The notes beneath the pieces were generated by a model that was not told the DNA's origin, did not search any database, and worked only from the letters and a program-made list of their open reading frames with translations. DNA of 64,000 nt from assembly GCA_016927855.1 (NCBI GenBank), contig JAFGLV010000033.1, forward strand, positions 1 to 64,000. Reading direction: 5' to 3'. Below are positions 8,921 to 17,874 of the stretch, piece after piece. The translations under genes were made by a program, and so were the position numbers. Numbering within the stretch: position 1 is the stretch's first letter; each line of letters opens with the position of its first letter. The DNA comes from Sedimentisphaerales bacterium (GTDB taxonomy: Bacteria; Planctomycetota; Phycisphaerae; Sedimentisphaerales; Anaerobacaceae).

Positions 8921-11392
8921 TTACTCAAACCTCAGGATGGTAAACGAATTGCCTTTGAAGGTGTAGACAATCTCCTGACCGCTCGCGTCCCTCTTCATGG
9001 AGCAGACTTCTTCGGTCGGGACGATGCGCCGCGGCTCTCGCGGCGTATTGATATCCCCGAGCTGCCCGATTAAGGTCACGACCTTCGCGGTGTCCGTTCG
9101 AGGGAAGAAACCTGCCAGTTGGATGCGGGCCTCCACGGGCTCGGCGTCCACGTTGACCACGCTCAGGACGAGGGTCCGCCCATCTTCGCTGCGGGTCGCG
9201 GTCGCGTCCAGACACCGATCGTGACACTCGACGGTCGTCTCCAGGCACAGTGGCTGGTAGTGCGCCGACATCATCTGCGTGACATAGTACGGCGGCTGGT
9301 CCCAGACCTGCGCTGGATTCAAAAAGAGCAAGCCCTGGTCCCAGCCGTTCTCGTTCTGCTGATAGGGTTGCAGGCAGTTGGCCGAGCAGACGACCGGGAC
9401 ATCGTCGCCAAGGCGTTTGAGCTCGTTGATGGCGTGCGCATTTGACAAGGCGCGCCGCAGCGCGTGGTTGTTCGCGTTGAGCTCGAAGACGGCCACTTTG
9501 AAGCGCGCCCGCGGATTGAGATTCCGTAGCGCCTCAATGAACGTGGGAACGCCTCCCAGGCCGTCGGGCTGGCGAGGTTCACCTGTCCAGACGTGGACGT
9601 CGAACCAAATCTCGCGATCGTGGTTGACGGCGAGATCGAGGATCTTCTTGTGCGCCGCCAGGCTGCGGATGCGCGGCGCCCCACGGAAATTGTAGGGATC
9701 GCGGATCGGTCTGTCATAGGCGAAGTCGCCTACCACAATGGTGATGTTGGGGTCCTTCTGCCAGATGGCTTCCGCCATGGGTTTGAAACGCTGCCAGTAA
9801 TTCTCGTCCACCGCTTCTTCATTGCCAAGTTGCAGGTAGCGGAGATTGTAGGGCGCCGGATGTCCATCCGCGGCGCGCCGGCGTCCCCACTCGCTGTTGA
9901 TAGGACCGTTGACGTACTCGACGAAATCCGCCATGTCCTGGGGCGTCTCGCCCATGTTGGAGGCAGGGATAGACAGGAAACCGGCGGCGCGGCAGAAATC
10001 GATGAAGTCGATGATGCCCCAGCCGTTGCTGGAGTGGCGAAACCAGTGGCCGCGATATGCCGGGCGCAGATCGCGCGGCCCGATCATGTTCTTCCAGCGA
10101 TACGTGTCGATGTTCACCATGCTCCCGCCGTAGCGCAGGACCGTGAGACCCTGGGCGATCAACGCTTCCGCGACGTCCTTGCGGACCGGCAGATCCTTGA
10201 ACCGTCCCCATGGACCCGGCTGCAAGAAGGCGTAGCCCAGGACGACCGAGCCCGGATGCGTGAGCTTGATGGCGAGACGCGCATGCGTGTCTGTTTCACT
10301 GGGAGTCAACGTGAAGGCCAGACGTTGCCAACCCCCTGCTCCTACCGTCAGCACCCTCTCGCCGTAGACGCGCGCCCCGTCGGCGCTCTCCAGGGCCACC
10401 GTCACCGAAGTCGGCTGCTCGCAACGAGCCCAGAGCAGCCCTTCGTACTCCTTGCCGGCTTGGATGTAGAGACCCCATCGGTTTAGCCCCTGGTTCTCGA
10501 CGCCGATCTCGCCTTGACCACTGACGAACGTCACGCGCTGACTCTGCCTTCCGGTGAAAGGGTCGTCGGTACAGAGAGCGTACGTTCCCTGAGCCCAACC
10601 GCGCTGCACCGGTTGCCACATGCGACTGACGGTCAGTGGGGTGCCTTTCAATTCCAGGCGCGGCCGGACTTCGCGACCGTCCTGGCGTACCACGAGATTA
10701 CGGAATTCGGCATCGGCGTTGAACGTGCGCAACCCAACGCTGCCCGCGCTCAATGCACGCTCGGTATCGTCGAAGCGCACAATGCTCTTGCCGTCGAGAG
10801 AAGCCTCCAGGGACCGGCCGCCGCATGCGACCGTCAGTTGCAGCCACTGGCCGAGCGGCGCGACACAGGGCGTGTCGCTGATGTGCTCCCAGTTGTGCCG
10901 GTGCCGGCCCAGGCGCAGCACTTGCTCGCGCGGGTTGAGCGCGACCTCATAACCGATGAAGGCATCGGCGCCTGGAGCGGCTTCATTGACTTTGACGACA
11001 AGACCAACGTAGCCGTCGTGCTGCTCAGGCAGGCGAATGTCGACGCTCGCCTCGCCGTCGGCGAGCCGTATGTCCTTGGCGACGATCTTGGCACCGGGAT
11101 CAGCCGATACTGAGAGCACCCCGTCGGAGGAAGCCCACTCTCCACCGTACACGTCGAAATCCTCGAACGAGCCCGACGCGGCCGGCTCCTGGAAGCTCTC
11201 GCCGTAGAGCATCTGGCTGTAGATACCGCCGTAAACCTCGTGGTTGACGTCCTCCAGACACGCGCCGGTCATAAAACGCGTGACGCGGTTGGTGACCATG
11301 CCGGTGACTTCAATACGTGCCGTCCGGCCGCTGCAGACGATCGGGAACGACAGGCAAACAGCCAGTAGCATCGATGCGTGTCTTCGACTCAT
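8921..11392 (-). CDS. secreted GH51-type alpha-L-arabinofuranosidase with inserted carbohydrate-binding-like domain
   Basis: An 823-residue exported enzyme. GGAG precedes the ATG at 11392 by 10 bases, and the hydrophobic leader is MLLAVCLSFPIVCSG. After a short opening strand (CLEDVNHEVYGGIYSQ, about 45-60, typical of large GH51 proteins), a jelly-roll domain resembling DUF1080/CBM66 concanavalin-like modules fills about 75-240. A second beta-domain (about 255-395) and the TIM barrel (400-660) follow. Acid/base Glu525 is in LGNEEAVDENYW and nucleophile Glu637 is in VAVFELNANNH. It acts on extracellular arabinosyl side chains. Its first 83 bases overlap the 3' end of the glycyl radical enzyme gene in another frame, which suggests translational coupling. 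Confidence 0.87.
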   Translation of the reverse strand: MSRRHASMLLAVCLSFPIVCSGRTARIEVTGMVTNRVTRFMTGACLEDVNHEVYGGIYSQMLYGESFQEPAASGSFEDFDVYGGEWASSDGVLSVSADPGAKIVAKDIRLADGEASVDIRLPEQHDGYVGLVVKVNEAAPGADAFIGYEVALNPREQVLRLGRHRHNWEHISDTPCVAPLGQWLQLTVACGGRSLEASLDGKSIVRFDDTERALSAGSVGLRTFNADAEFRNLVVRQDGREVRPRLELKGTPLTVSRMWQPVQRGWAQGTYALCTDDPFTGRQSQRVTFVSGQGEIGVENQGLNRWGLYIQAGKEYEGLLWARCEQPTSVTVALESADGARVYGERVLTVGAGGWQRLAFTLTPSETDTHARLAIKLTHPGSVVLGYAFLQPGPWGRFKDLPVRKDVAEALIAQGLTVLRYGGSMVNIDTYRWKNMIGPRDLRPAYRGHWFRHSSNGWGIIDFIDFCRAAGFLSIPASNMGETPQDMADFVEYVNGPINSEWGRRRAADGHPAPYNLRYLQLGNEEAVDENYWQRFKPMAEAIWQKDPNITIVVGDFAYDRPIRDPYNFRGAPRIRSLAAHKKILDLAVNHDREIWFDVHVWTGEPRQPDGLGGVPTFIEALRNLNPRARFKVAVFELNANNHALRRALSNAHAINELKRLGDDVPVVCSANCLQPYQQNENGWDQGLLFLNPAQVWDQPPYYVTQMMSAHYQPLCLETTVECHDRCLDATATRSEDGRTLVLSVVNVDAEPVEARIQLAGFFPRTDTAKVVTLIGQLGDINTPREPRRIVPTEEVCSMKRDASGQEIVYTFKGNSFTILRFE

Positions 11393-13520
11393 GTCGGGTA
11401 ATCTCCTTCACTTGCACAGGAATCACCGGCTCGCCGAGAGCGTAGACGTGTCGCTCCACGATCTGGTCCTGGTACTCGGGAGCCAGTTCGCAGAAGTAGC
11501 CGCTCCAGCCCCAGACGCGGACGATGAGGTTCTTATGCCGCTCAGGATGACGCTTGGCATCTTCCAGCGTTTCGACATTCAACGTATTCAGTTGCAGTTG
11601 CTGGCAGCCCAACTGGGCAAAGGTGCGGATCAGCATAGCCACCCGGCGAATCGCGCCGGCGTCGCGAAAGACCGAGTCCGCCAGTTCGATCGTGACGGGG
11701 CCGCCGTTGCAGATACGAGAGTAGTCGAGTTTGCTGTAGGTTTGCAGCACGCTGATGGGCCCGCGGACCCTCACGCCTGCCGACGGCGCCAGGTTGGAGC
11801 TGAAATACTCTCCGCGCCTGCGCCCGTCGGCGGTAGCACCTACCACCGGCTCAGACATCCCTTGATGTCCCTGGGCCAGCCAGACGTAGTACATCGCCGA
11901 GCCGCTGCCGGGGCGCAACAGCCCTCCCCTGCCATTGTCGCCGTATGATTCGCACGCCTGTGCAAACTGCTCGAACAACCAGACCAGCAGACTATCGACC
12001 ATATCATCGTGGTTGCCGACCTTGGGAGCTTCCGTCCTGAGCCGGCTCTGCAGCGTCTCGAAGCCGTCGTAGTCCCGGTCGAGTGCTTCCAACAGCTCGG
12101 CGCCGCTGACTTCGTTGCGGTCGAAGACCATGCGCTTGACGGCGGCAAGAGCGTCGGCGGCACTGGAAGACGCGGCCCCGTGGACCCCATAGTTGTTGTA
12201 CCTGAGGCCGTGTGACAGGTCGCGTCCGCGTTCGAGGCAGCCGTCCATCAGTACCGAGTAATACGGGGCGGGCGGCAATAGCAGATCGTGATAGGTGTTC
12301 GCAACCGCTTTGACCTGCGCCGAGATATCATCGGCTGCACACTTGAGAACCGCGTCGAAATCTGCGCCGTCGCGCAAGCCTTGGACGATGCCTCGATGCA
12401 CGGCAGCCGGCATCGAGACGGCGCCAATGTTGACGACGTCCATGCCCTTGCCGGGAATGATGTACTCCCAGCACGCGGCGACGGAATAGTCGCGGGCATC
12501 TTCGAGATCGTAACCGTGCCGAACCAGACCCGGGATGACGACGTCGTCGTTGGAGTATTGCGGGAACCCCAGCCCGCGCTGGGTCAGCTTCGCGGCCAGC
12601 TCCAGCAGGCACATATCCGTATCAGGTGTCACACGCAGATTGATCTTGGGATCGATCATGCTGACGTCGAGCGCGGCGCGCAACGCCATGTACGTCAGCC
12701 GGTTGACGCCGCATGAGCCGTCGCGACGAACGCCGCCGAGCATGAGACTCTGACCGTTGTCGCCCTGCTGGACGCCGGGATAGAGATCGCTGTCTTTGTT
12801 CAGGGTGATGAAGAATTCCGCCAGGAGCGCCTCCGCTTCCGGCTCGTCCAGACGGCCGGACTCCAGATCGGCCTGAAGATAGGGCCACATGTATTGGTCG
12901 AAGCGACCCAGGCCGCAGTGATAGTGCCCGCTCATCCAGAGCACCGCGTGACAAAGGCGCAGGCATTGCAGCGCTTCGTGAAAGGAGCGGGGCCGCCGAC
13001 CCGGCACATGCTGCAATATCGCCGCCAGATCATCTCGACCCCGCTCGCGTGCGGTCCGAGCATAGCGGTCTGCCAAAGCCAGAACCGCGTCGATCGTCTC
13101 GATGGCCGCGTCGAGGAACTCCACGGACTGCGGATCGGCAGCAAATTTCTCGCGCGCCGCCTGCGCCGCGGCTCGACGGCCCAGCAAGCCTTGTTCGAGG
13201 ACCATCCGCCAATCGGCGCAGATGTTGCTGATTGGCCCCATTTCGTGTAGCTTCCTGCCGGCAGTCACCGCCCTCCAAGCGGACGGGCTGTACAGCGACG
13301 GCACGACGGGAATCGTTCGCGTGAAGACGATCCGCTCGGTGGGTCCGATAACGACCTGCTCGGCTTCGCACATGCGGCGCGTCAGACGCGCGCTCCGTCG
13401 GACCCACGAGAGATTCTCTCGTTCGCATTCCGGAACGATGTCCACCGTTATCTGACGGCGCCATTGCTTGTGGTCGCCGTCACGTACGGATTGTCGCATG
13501 GTCTCCAAACGTGTATCCAT
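11310..13520 (-). CDS. glycyl radical enzyme of unknown substrate (PFL/dehydratase superfamily)
   Basis: A 736-residue cytoplasmic glycyl radical enzyme. The glycyl loop VRVWGWSGYFCEL (radical Gly671), followed by QDQIVERH, matches the family motif RVxGxSxYF...QxxII. The thiyl loop is AACWEYIIPG with Cys350 and Glu352. The C-x-E arrangement is that of glycerol/diol/choline/hydroxyproline-type enzymes rather than the Cys-Cys of pyruvate formate-lyase. The Trp between Cys and Glu is unusual (most have Val). The ATG at 13520 has GGGGAAG close upstream and follows the activase stop by 1 base. About 65 residues follow Gly671, longer than the usual 20-30. Its place between a sugar ABC transporter and arabinosidases suggests a sugar or sugar-derived substrate. 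The reaction is not known. Confidence 0.88.
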   Translation of the reverse strand: MDTRLETMRQSVRDGDHKQWRRQITVDIVPECERENLSWVRRSARLTRRMCEAEQVVIGPTERIVFTRTIPVVPSLYSPSAWRAVTAGRKLHEMGPISNICADWRMVLEQGLLGRRAAAQAAREKFAADPQSVEFLDAAIETIDAVLALADRYARTARERGRDDLAAILQHVPGRRPRSFHEALQCLRLCHAVLWMSGHYHCGLGRFDQYMWPYLQADLESGRLDEPEAEALLAEFFITLNKDSDLYPGVQQGDNGQSLMLGGVRRDGSCGVNRLTYMALRAALDVSMIDPKINLRVTPDTDMCLLELAAKLTQRGLGFPQYSNDDVVIPGLVRHGYDLEDARDYSVAACWEYIIPGKGMDVVNIGAVSMPAAVHRGIVQGLRDGADFDAVLKCAADDISAQVKAVANTYHDLLLPPAPYYSVLMDGCLERGRDLSHGLRYNNYGVHGAASSSAADALAAVKRMVFDRNEVSGAELLEALDRDYDGFETLQSRLRTEAPKVGNHDDMVDSLLVWLFEQFAQACESYGDNGRGGLLRPGSGSAMYYVWLAQGHQGMSEPVVGATADGRRRGEYFSSNLAPSAGVRVRGPISVLQTYSKLDYSRICNGGPVTIELADSVFRDAGAIRRVAMLIRTFAQLGCQQLQLNTLNVETLEDAKRHPERHKNLIVRVWGWSGYFCELAPEYQDQIVERHVYALGEPVIPVQVKEITRHESKTRIDATGCLPVVPDRLQRPDGTY

Positions 13521-13521
13521 A

Positions 13522-14301
13522 TCACTTCCCCTCGTGGTCTCTCAGGCCAAGTACAGTTGCGTCCAAGCCGACGGCGACGAAAGGCGCCAGGCTGGCGTTG
13601 ACCGGTTGCGTTTCGTCCCACGTCGGCTCGAACGTCATACCCAAACCTGGGTATTTCCCCCCTGCGGCCCGATTGTAGGCCAGCAGATTCACCCCCACCA
13701 AACCGGAAAGACTGCGGATAGCCTCGGCGATTGCAGTCAGATTGGCCTCGGTATCGGTAATCCCCGGCACCAGCGGCACGCGGACCACATACGGAACCCC
13801 CAGCCCGGCGAGTTGACGGAGATTGGCCAGGATCGGACCGTTGTCCTGCCCGGTGAAATGTCGGTGCAAGGCGGGATCCATCAGTTTCAGATCGAAGAAA
13901 ACTAGATCACAGCGTTGGACAATGGAACGGAAATCATGCGCGTCGGCGCAGCCTGAAGTATCCAACAGCACGTGAATGCCCTCCAGCCGGTCGATCACGG
14001 CGACGAGGAACTCGGCCTGCGTCAGCGGCTCGCCGCCGGAGAAGGTCACGCCGCCCTCGTTGGCGGCGAGGACCTCAGCCTGACGGTTGAGAATGCCGGC
14101 CAATTCCTCGGCGCTCATATCTTGGCCGACCACGCGCCGTCCGGCGGGCGTCACCATGGTCTGGGGTTGGCGAACGAATCCTTCGGGATTGTGACACCAG
14201 GCACAGCGCAGCGGACAGCCCTTGAGGAATACGGTAGTCCGTATCCCGGGACCGTCGTGCACGGTGAACTCTCGTATGTCGAAGATTGTGCCTGTAGTCA
14301 T
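13522..14301 (-). CDS. radical SAM glycyl-radical-enzyme activase
   Basis: A 259-residue radical SAM protein that should install the glycyl radical on the adjacent enzyme. The N-terminus reads FTVHDGPGIRTTVFLKGCPL and continues RCAWCHNPEG, giving the CxxxCxxC cluster site. TFSGGEPL is the SAM-binding GGE motif. There is no extra Cys-rich ferredoxin insert between the first motif and GGE, so it resembles the short PFL-activase form rather than the 300-residue activases of glycerol dehydratase or CutD. This is a noteworthy mismatch with the dehydratase-like active site of its partner. It starts 13 bases after the permease stop and ends 1 base before the GRE ATG, so it is firmly operonic. Confidence 0.9.
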   Translation of the reverse strand: MTTGTIFDIREFTVHDGPGIRTTVFLKGCPLRCAWCHNPEGFVRQPQTMVTPAGRRVVGQDMSAEELAGILNRQAEVLAANEGGVTFSGGEPLTQAEFLVAVIDRLEGIHVLLDTSGCADAHDFRSIVQRCDLVFFDLKLMDPALHRHFTGQDNGPILANLRQLAGLGVPYVVRVPLVPGITDTEANLTAIAEAIRSLSGLVGVNLLAYNRAAGGKYPGLGMTFEPTWDETQPVNASLAPFVAVGLDATVLGLRDHEGK

Positions 14302-14314
14302 ATTGGACGAAACA

Positions 14315-15280
14315 TCACGCGCCTGGTGCGCGCAGTAGCCGCGTGCGTTTGCGGCGTTTCAACAGCTCATCCGTGACAACTCCGATGAAGATCACTGTGC
14401 CCATCACCGCGAAATCCAGCGAGCTTCTGATACCGAGAAGGTTGACGAGATTCTTCAGCACCTGCAACAGCGCGGCGCCAATGAGTATGCCCAAGACGGA
14501 GCCTTCGCCACCGCGCAGCGAACAGCCGCCCAACACCGCGGCCGCGATGCCGAATAGCTCGTAGAAGCTGCCATGCGATGAAGGCTGAACAGCGTTCGCA
14601 TAGAACGCGAAGAAGATCGCCGAGACGGCGCCGAGACTGCCCGAGATGACGTAAGCCGACGCGACGACCCGCTTGGTATTGACGCCGGAGAACCGCGCCG
14701 CCTCCTCGTTCTGTCCGACCGCAAGGAGGTAGCGGCCATAGACGCAGCGATGCAACACGACCCATGCAACCACGCCGATGACGATCAGGAGGGCAAACGG
14801 CACCGGGACTCCGAGCACGTTGCCTGTCGCCAGGTGAGCCAGGGTCTCGAAGCCCTCGGCGTTGCCAAAACCTTTGGTCGAGTCGTCGGCCAGGAAGTTG
14901 GCCATGCCCCGATACCAGAGCAGGCCGCACAAGGTGACGATGAATGGCTGGATGCCCAGACGCGTGATGACCAGACCATGAAACAGCCCCAGAAGCCCGC
15001 CCAGCACCAGCACGCCGACAACCACCAAAAGCCAAGGAAGCTGGTGGTCGACCAGACCGATGGCCAATAGCACACCCAGCAGCGAGAAGAGCGAGCCGCT
15101 GGATAGATCGATACCGCCGGTGATGATGACGAAGCCGATTCCCATGCTGAAGATGCCGAACATGCCCACCAGGCGCGCGGTGTTCTGGAGGTTGGTCGCA
15201 CTGAGAAAACGCGGGTTCAGCAACGCCAGGACCGTACACAGGACGACGAAGATCAACAGGATGCCGAGATCCTTCTTCAT
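14315..15280 (-). CDS. sugar ABC transporter permease (RbsC/AraH type)
   Basis: A 321-residue inner-membrane permease of the BPD_transp_2 family, with about eight to ten hydrophobic segments and the family stretch GIGFVIITGGIDLSSGS near residues 52-68. The conserved loop FGIAAAVLGGCSLRGGEGSV near residues 245-264 is the contact region for the ATPase. It overlaps the ATPase stop by 4 bases. With the neighbouring ATPase and lipoprotein it forms a complete high-affinity monosaccharide importer of the ribose/arabinose/xylose class. Confidence 0.92.
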   Translation of the reverse strand: MKKDLGILLIFVVLCTVLALLNPRFLSATNLQNTARLVGMFGIFSMGIGFVIITGGIDLSSGSLFSLLGVLLAIGLVDHQLPWLLVVVGVLVLGGLLGLFHGLVITRLGIQPFIVTLCGLLWYRGMANFLADDSTKGFGNAEGFETLAHLATGNVLGVPVPFALLIVIGVVAWVVLHRCVYGRYLLAVGQNEEAARFSGVNTKRVVASAYVISGSLGAVSAIFFAFYANAVQPSSHGSFYELFGIAAAVLGGCSLRGGEGSVLGILIGAALLQVLKNLVNLLGIRSSLDFAVMGTVIFIGVVTDELLKRRKRTRLLRAPGA

Positions 15281-16785
15281 GGTGTCCCCCCCACGGCCAG
15301 ATGCATGACAGCCTCCTCGGAAAACGCCTCTTGCTCCAAGGTCCCGGTGATGCGTCCCTCGTGCATCACCATGATGCGGTCACTGACCGCCAGCAGCTCT
15401 TCCATATCGGAGCTGATCATCACGATAGCCACGCCGCGGTCGGCCAGGCGGCGCATGAGATGATAGATTTCAGCCTTGGCGCCGACGTCGATCCCGCGCG
15501 TCGGTTCATCGAGGAACATGACCTTGGGCCGCATGGAAAGCCACTTGCCCAGGACGACTTTCTGCTGATTGCCGCCGCTGAGGTTGCTGACGCGCGCCTC
15601 GACCGACGGCGCCGCGACGTTCATGGCCTGGCATTGCTGTGTCGCCGCCTGCGTCTCGGCGGCGCGACGGATCCAACCCAGGCGAGCGTAGCGCCCCAGA
15701 TCCGAGAGAGTGACGTTCTCGCGTATGGTCATCGGACCGATCAGGCCTGACTTGCGTCGATCCTCAGGCACGAGGTAGATGCCTTGATCGATTGCATCCC
15801 GCGCGCAGGTGATACGAACCGGCCGGCCCGCCAGGTAAATGCCTCCGGCGCGGCGCGCGTCCATGCCACAAATAGCTCGCGCCAACTCGGAGCGACCGGC
15901 GCCGACCAGACCGGCAAACCCGAGGATTTGACCGCGCGACGCAGAGAACGAAACCGCCGCGTCGGGGTACGCCTCGGTACGGAAGTCCTTGATCTGCAAG
16001 AACTCATCGGCGGCTCGCGCCTGGACCTGCGACGGGATACTGAGATCGCGGCCTACCATGAGCCGGATCATGGCCTGGTGCCGGATTTCATCGCGGCGCA
16101 GCGTGCCGGCGTTCCGGCCGTCGCGCAGGACTTCCACACGATGCGCGACAATCTCGACTTCCGACAATCGGTGAGAGATGTAGATGACGCTGACCCCGGT
16201 CGCCTGGAGATCGTTTATGACGTCCAGGAGTCGGTGCGTTTCGGCCGGCGTCAAGCTGGACGTCGGCTCGTCCATGATGATAATACGGGCCCTCAACGCC
16301 AAAGCCCGGGCGATCTCTATCTGTTGCCGTTGCGCCAGAGACAGGGAGGCCACCGGTGTCTCCGGCGCAACCTCCAGGCCGAGACGTCCCAAGTACGGCA
16401 CCGTCGCGGCGTGCAAGCGACATCTGTCGATCAATTGCAGCGGACCCCCATAGCGCGGCTCGCGCCCGAGGAAGACATTGCCGGCGACGTCGAGGTTGTC
16501 CAGACTGTGAAGCTCCTGGTGAATGAAGGCGATGCCCAACGCCATAGCGTGGCGCACGTCGCCGACAGTCGTTTCTCGACCGTCGATCTCGATGCGACCG
16601 GCGTCAGGCTGGATCACGCCGCCGAGAACGTTCATCAGCGTCGATTTGCCGGCGCCGTTTTCGCCGATCAGGGCCAGGACCTCACCTCGATGTACAGCCA
16701 GATCGACCGACTTGAGGGCTTGGACGCCTGAAAAGCGTTTGTCGATGCCGTGCATCACCAGGATGGGATCGTCCTGCGGTGTCAT
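15277..16785 (-). CDS. sugar ABC transporter ATP-binding protein with two ABC domains (RbsA/AraG type)
   Basis: A 502-residue double ATPase. The first half has Walker A GENGAGKST, signature LSLAQRQQ and Walker B IIIMDEPT. The second half has the degenerate Walker A region GLVGAGRSE usual in this family, signature LSGGNQQK and Walker B VMFLDEPT. This tandem layout is diagnostic for the CUT2 class of monosaccharide importers. It lies 2 bases after the binding-protein stop and overlaps the permease start. Confidence 0.93.
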   Translation of the reverse strand: MTPQDDPILVMHGIDKRFSGVQALKSVDLAVHRGEVLALIGENGAGKSTLMNVLGGVIQPDAGRIEIDGRETTVGDVRHAMALGIAFIHQELHSLDNLDVAGNVFLGREPRYGGPLQLIDRCRLHAATVPYLGRLGLEVAPETPVASLSLAQRQQIEIARALALRARIIIMDEPTSSLTPAETHRLLDVINDLQATGVSVIYISHRLSEVEIVAHRVEVLRDGRNAGTLRRDEIRHQAMIRLMVGRDLSIPSQVQARAADEFLQIKDFRTEAYPDAAVSFSASRGQILGFAGLVGAGRSELARAICGMDARRAGGIYLAGRPVRITCARDAIDQGIYLVPEDRRKSGLIGPMTIRENVTLSDLGRYARLGWIRRAAETQAATQQCQAMNVAAPSVEARVSNLSGGNQQKVVLGKWLSMRPKVMFLDEPTRGIDVGAKAEIYHLMRRLADRGVAIVMISSDMEELLAVSDRIMVMHEGRITGTLEQEAFSEEAVMHLAVGGTP

Positions 16786-16787
16786 CG

Positions 16788-17768
16788 TTAGATCGATTCG
16801 CCCCGCCGCATGGCCTGAATCTTCTCCATGAATTGGGCCGCATCGTCCTGCTTGATGATGCGCGTGGGGATGATGATCTGCTGGTCAGGCGGGATGCGGG
16901 AAGTGTCACCCCTGAGTATCTCGGCTAGCAGATGCATGGACTGATAGCCAAACTCGAAAGGCTGCTGAACGACCGTAGCGTAGATGTGTCCGTCCTTGAC
17001 GCCTTGCAGCGTATCATCCTCTTCGTCGAACGCGACGACCTTGACCTCGCCCAGCTTGCCGGCATCCTTGAGAGCATTAAGAATGGCCGGTCCGTTATAG
17101 CTCCATAGCCCGACGAAGCACTTGATTTCGGGATACTTGACCAGGGTGTCGTTGACGTTGGCCTTGGCGCGCACGCGGTCGATATCGTCGGTGCGGATAT
17201 CGACGATGTCGATGCCGGTGCCTTGAATCTCTTCGGTGAGCCCTTCGATACGTTCCTTGGCGTTCTGGGCGTCCTTGCGGCCCACGAAGAGCATGACCTT
17301 GCCGCCGTCGGGCAGCAGTTCCTTGAGCAACCGGCCGGCCTCTCGCCCAGCATCGACGTTGTTCGTACCGACGTAGCAGCGGCGTCTGCTATTGGGTATG
17401 TCACTATCGGTAATCACCACCGGCATCTGTCCGGCCAGTTGGTCGATGAGCGGACCTTGATTGGCCGGGTCCAGCGGCGTAACCGCCAGACCGTCGATGC
17501 CGCGCGTCTGCAAGTCCTCCAGGACGCGCCGCTGCTCGACCGCGGTGCCATCGGTGGTAAAGCGGAATTCGACGCTGATGTCCTCCATTTCCTGGTCGGC
17601 CTTCTCGCAGCCGCGCTTGGCGAAAGTCCAGAAGTCGGTGGAGGCGCCGGCCACGAAAGCCAATTTCATCGTGTCCGAATCGGCTTGCCCTTCCTGTCGG
17701 CCGCAACCGATCAGCAGCAAGACCACTCCCAGGCAGACGGCTCCAATCAGATTGTCACGTCGCTTCAT
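16788..17768 (-). CDS. sugar-binding lipoprotein of the ABC transporter (RbsB-like)
   Basis: A 326-residue Peripla_BP_4-type solute-binding protein. The ATG at 17768 was chosen because GAGG lies 6 bases upstream and the signal MKRRDNLIGAVCLGVVLLL directly precedes the lipobox LIGC (Cys22); the in-frame ATG at 17819 lies inside the operator. The mature domain starts with MKLAFVAGASTDFW and shows LAVTPLDPANQGPLIDQLAG, typical of pentose/hexose-binding proteins. The ligand is unknown; L-arabinose or an arabinose-containing product is the contextual guess. It is the first gene of the transporter/GRE/GH series and has a LacI-type operator 45 bases upstream. Confidence 0.9.
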   Translation of the reverse strand: MKRRDNLIGAVCLGVVLLLIGCGRQEGQADSDTMKLAFVAGASTDFWTFAKRGCEKADQEMEDISVEFRFTTDGTAVEQRRVLEDLQTRGIDGLAVTPLDPANQGPLIDQLAGQMPVVITDSDIPNSRRRCYVGTNNVDAGREAGRLLKELLPDGGKVMLFVGRKDAQNAKERIEGLTEEIQGTGIDIVDIRTDDIDRVRAKANVNDTLVKYPEIKCFVGLWSYNGPAILNALKDAGKLGEVKVVAFDEEDDTLQGVKDGHIYATVVQQPFEFGYQSMHLLAEILRGDTSRIPPDQQIIIPTRIIKQDDAAQFMEKIQAMRRGESI

Positions 17769-17812
17769 GTTGCACCTCGTCTTCAATCCTTTTCTTGACC
17801 CCAGCGGTGAGG

Positions 17813-17826
17813 TTGTCACGTGTCAA
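17813..17826. promoter_or_regulatory. LacI-type operator O1, upstream of the transporter operon
   Basis: TTGTCACGTGTCAA, a palindrome centred on CG with one departure from the consensus TTGACACGTGTCAA. It lies between the regulator stop (17875) and the binding-protein start (17768), where it can overlap the promoter of the transporter/GRE/GH operon. Confidence 0.75.
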
Positions 17827-17874
17827 ACAGGATCTACTATCGCCCCGATCTGTCACGGGCACTCGGGGTTCCTC

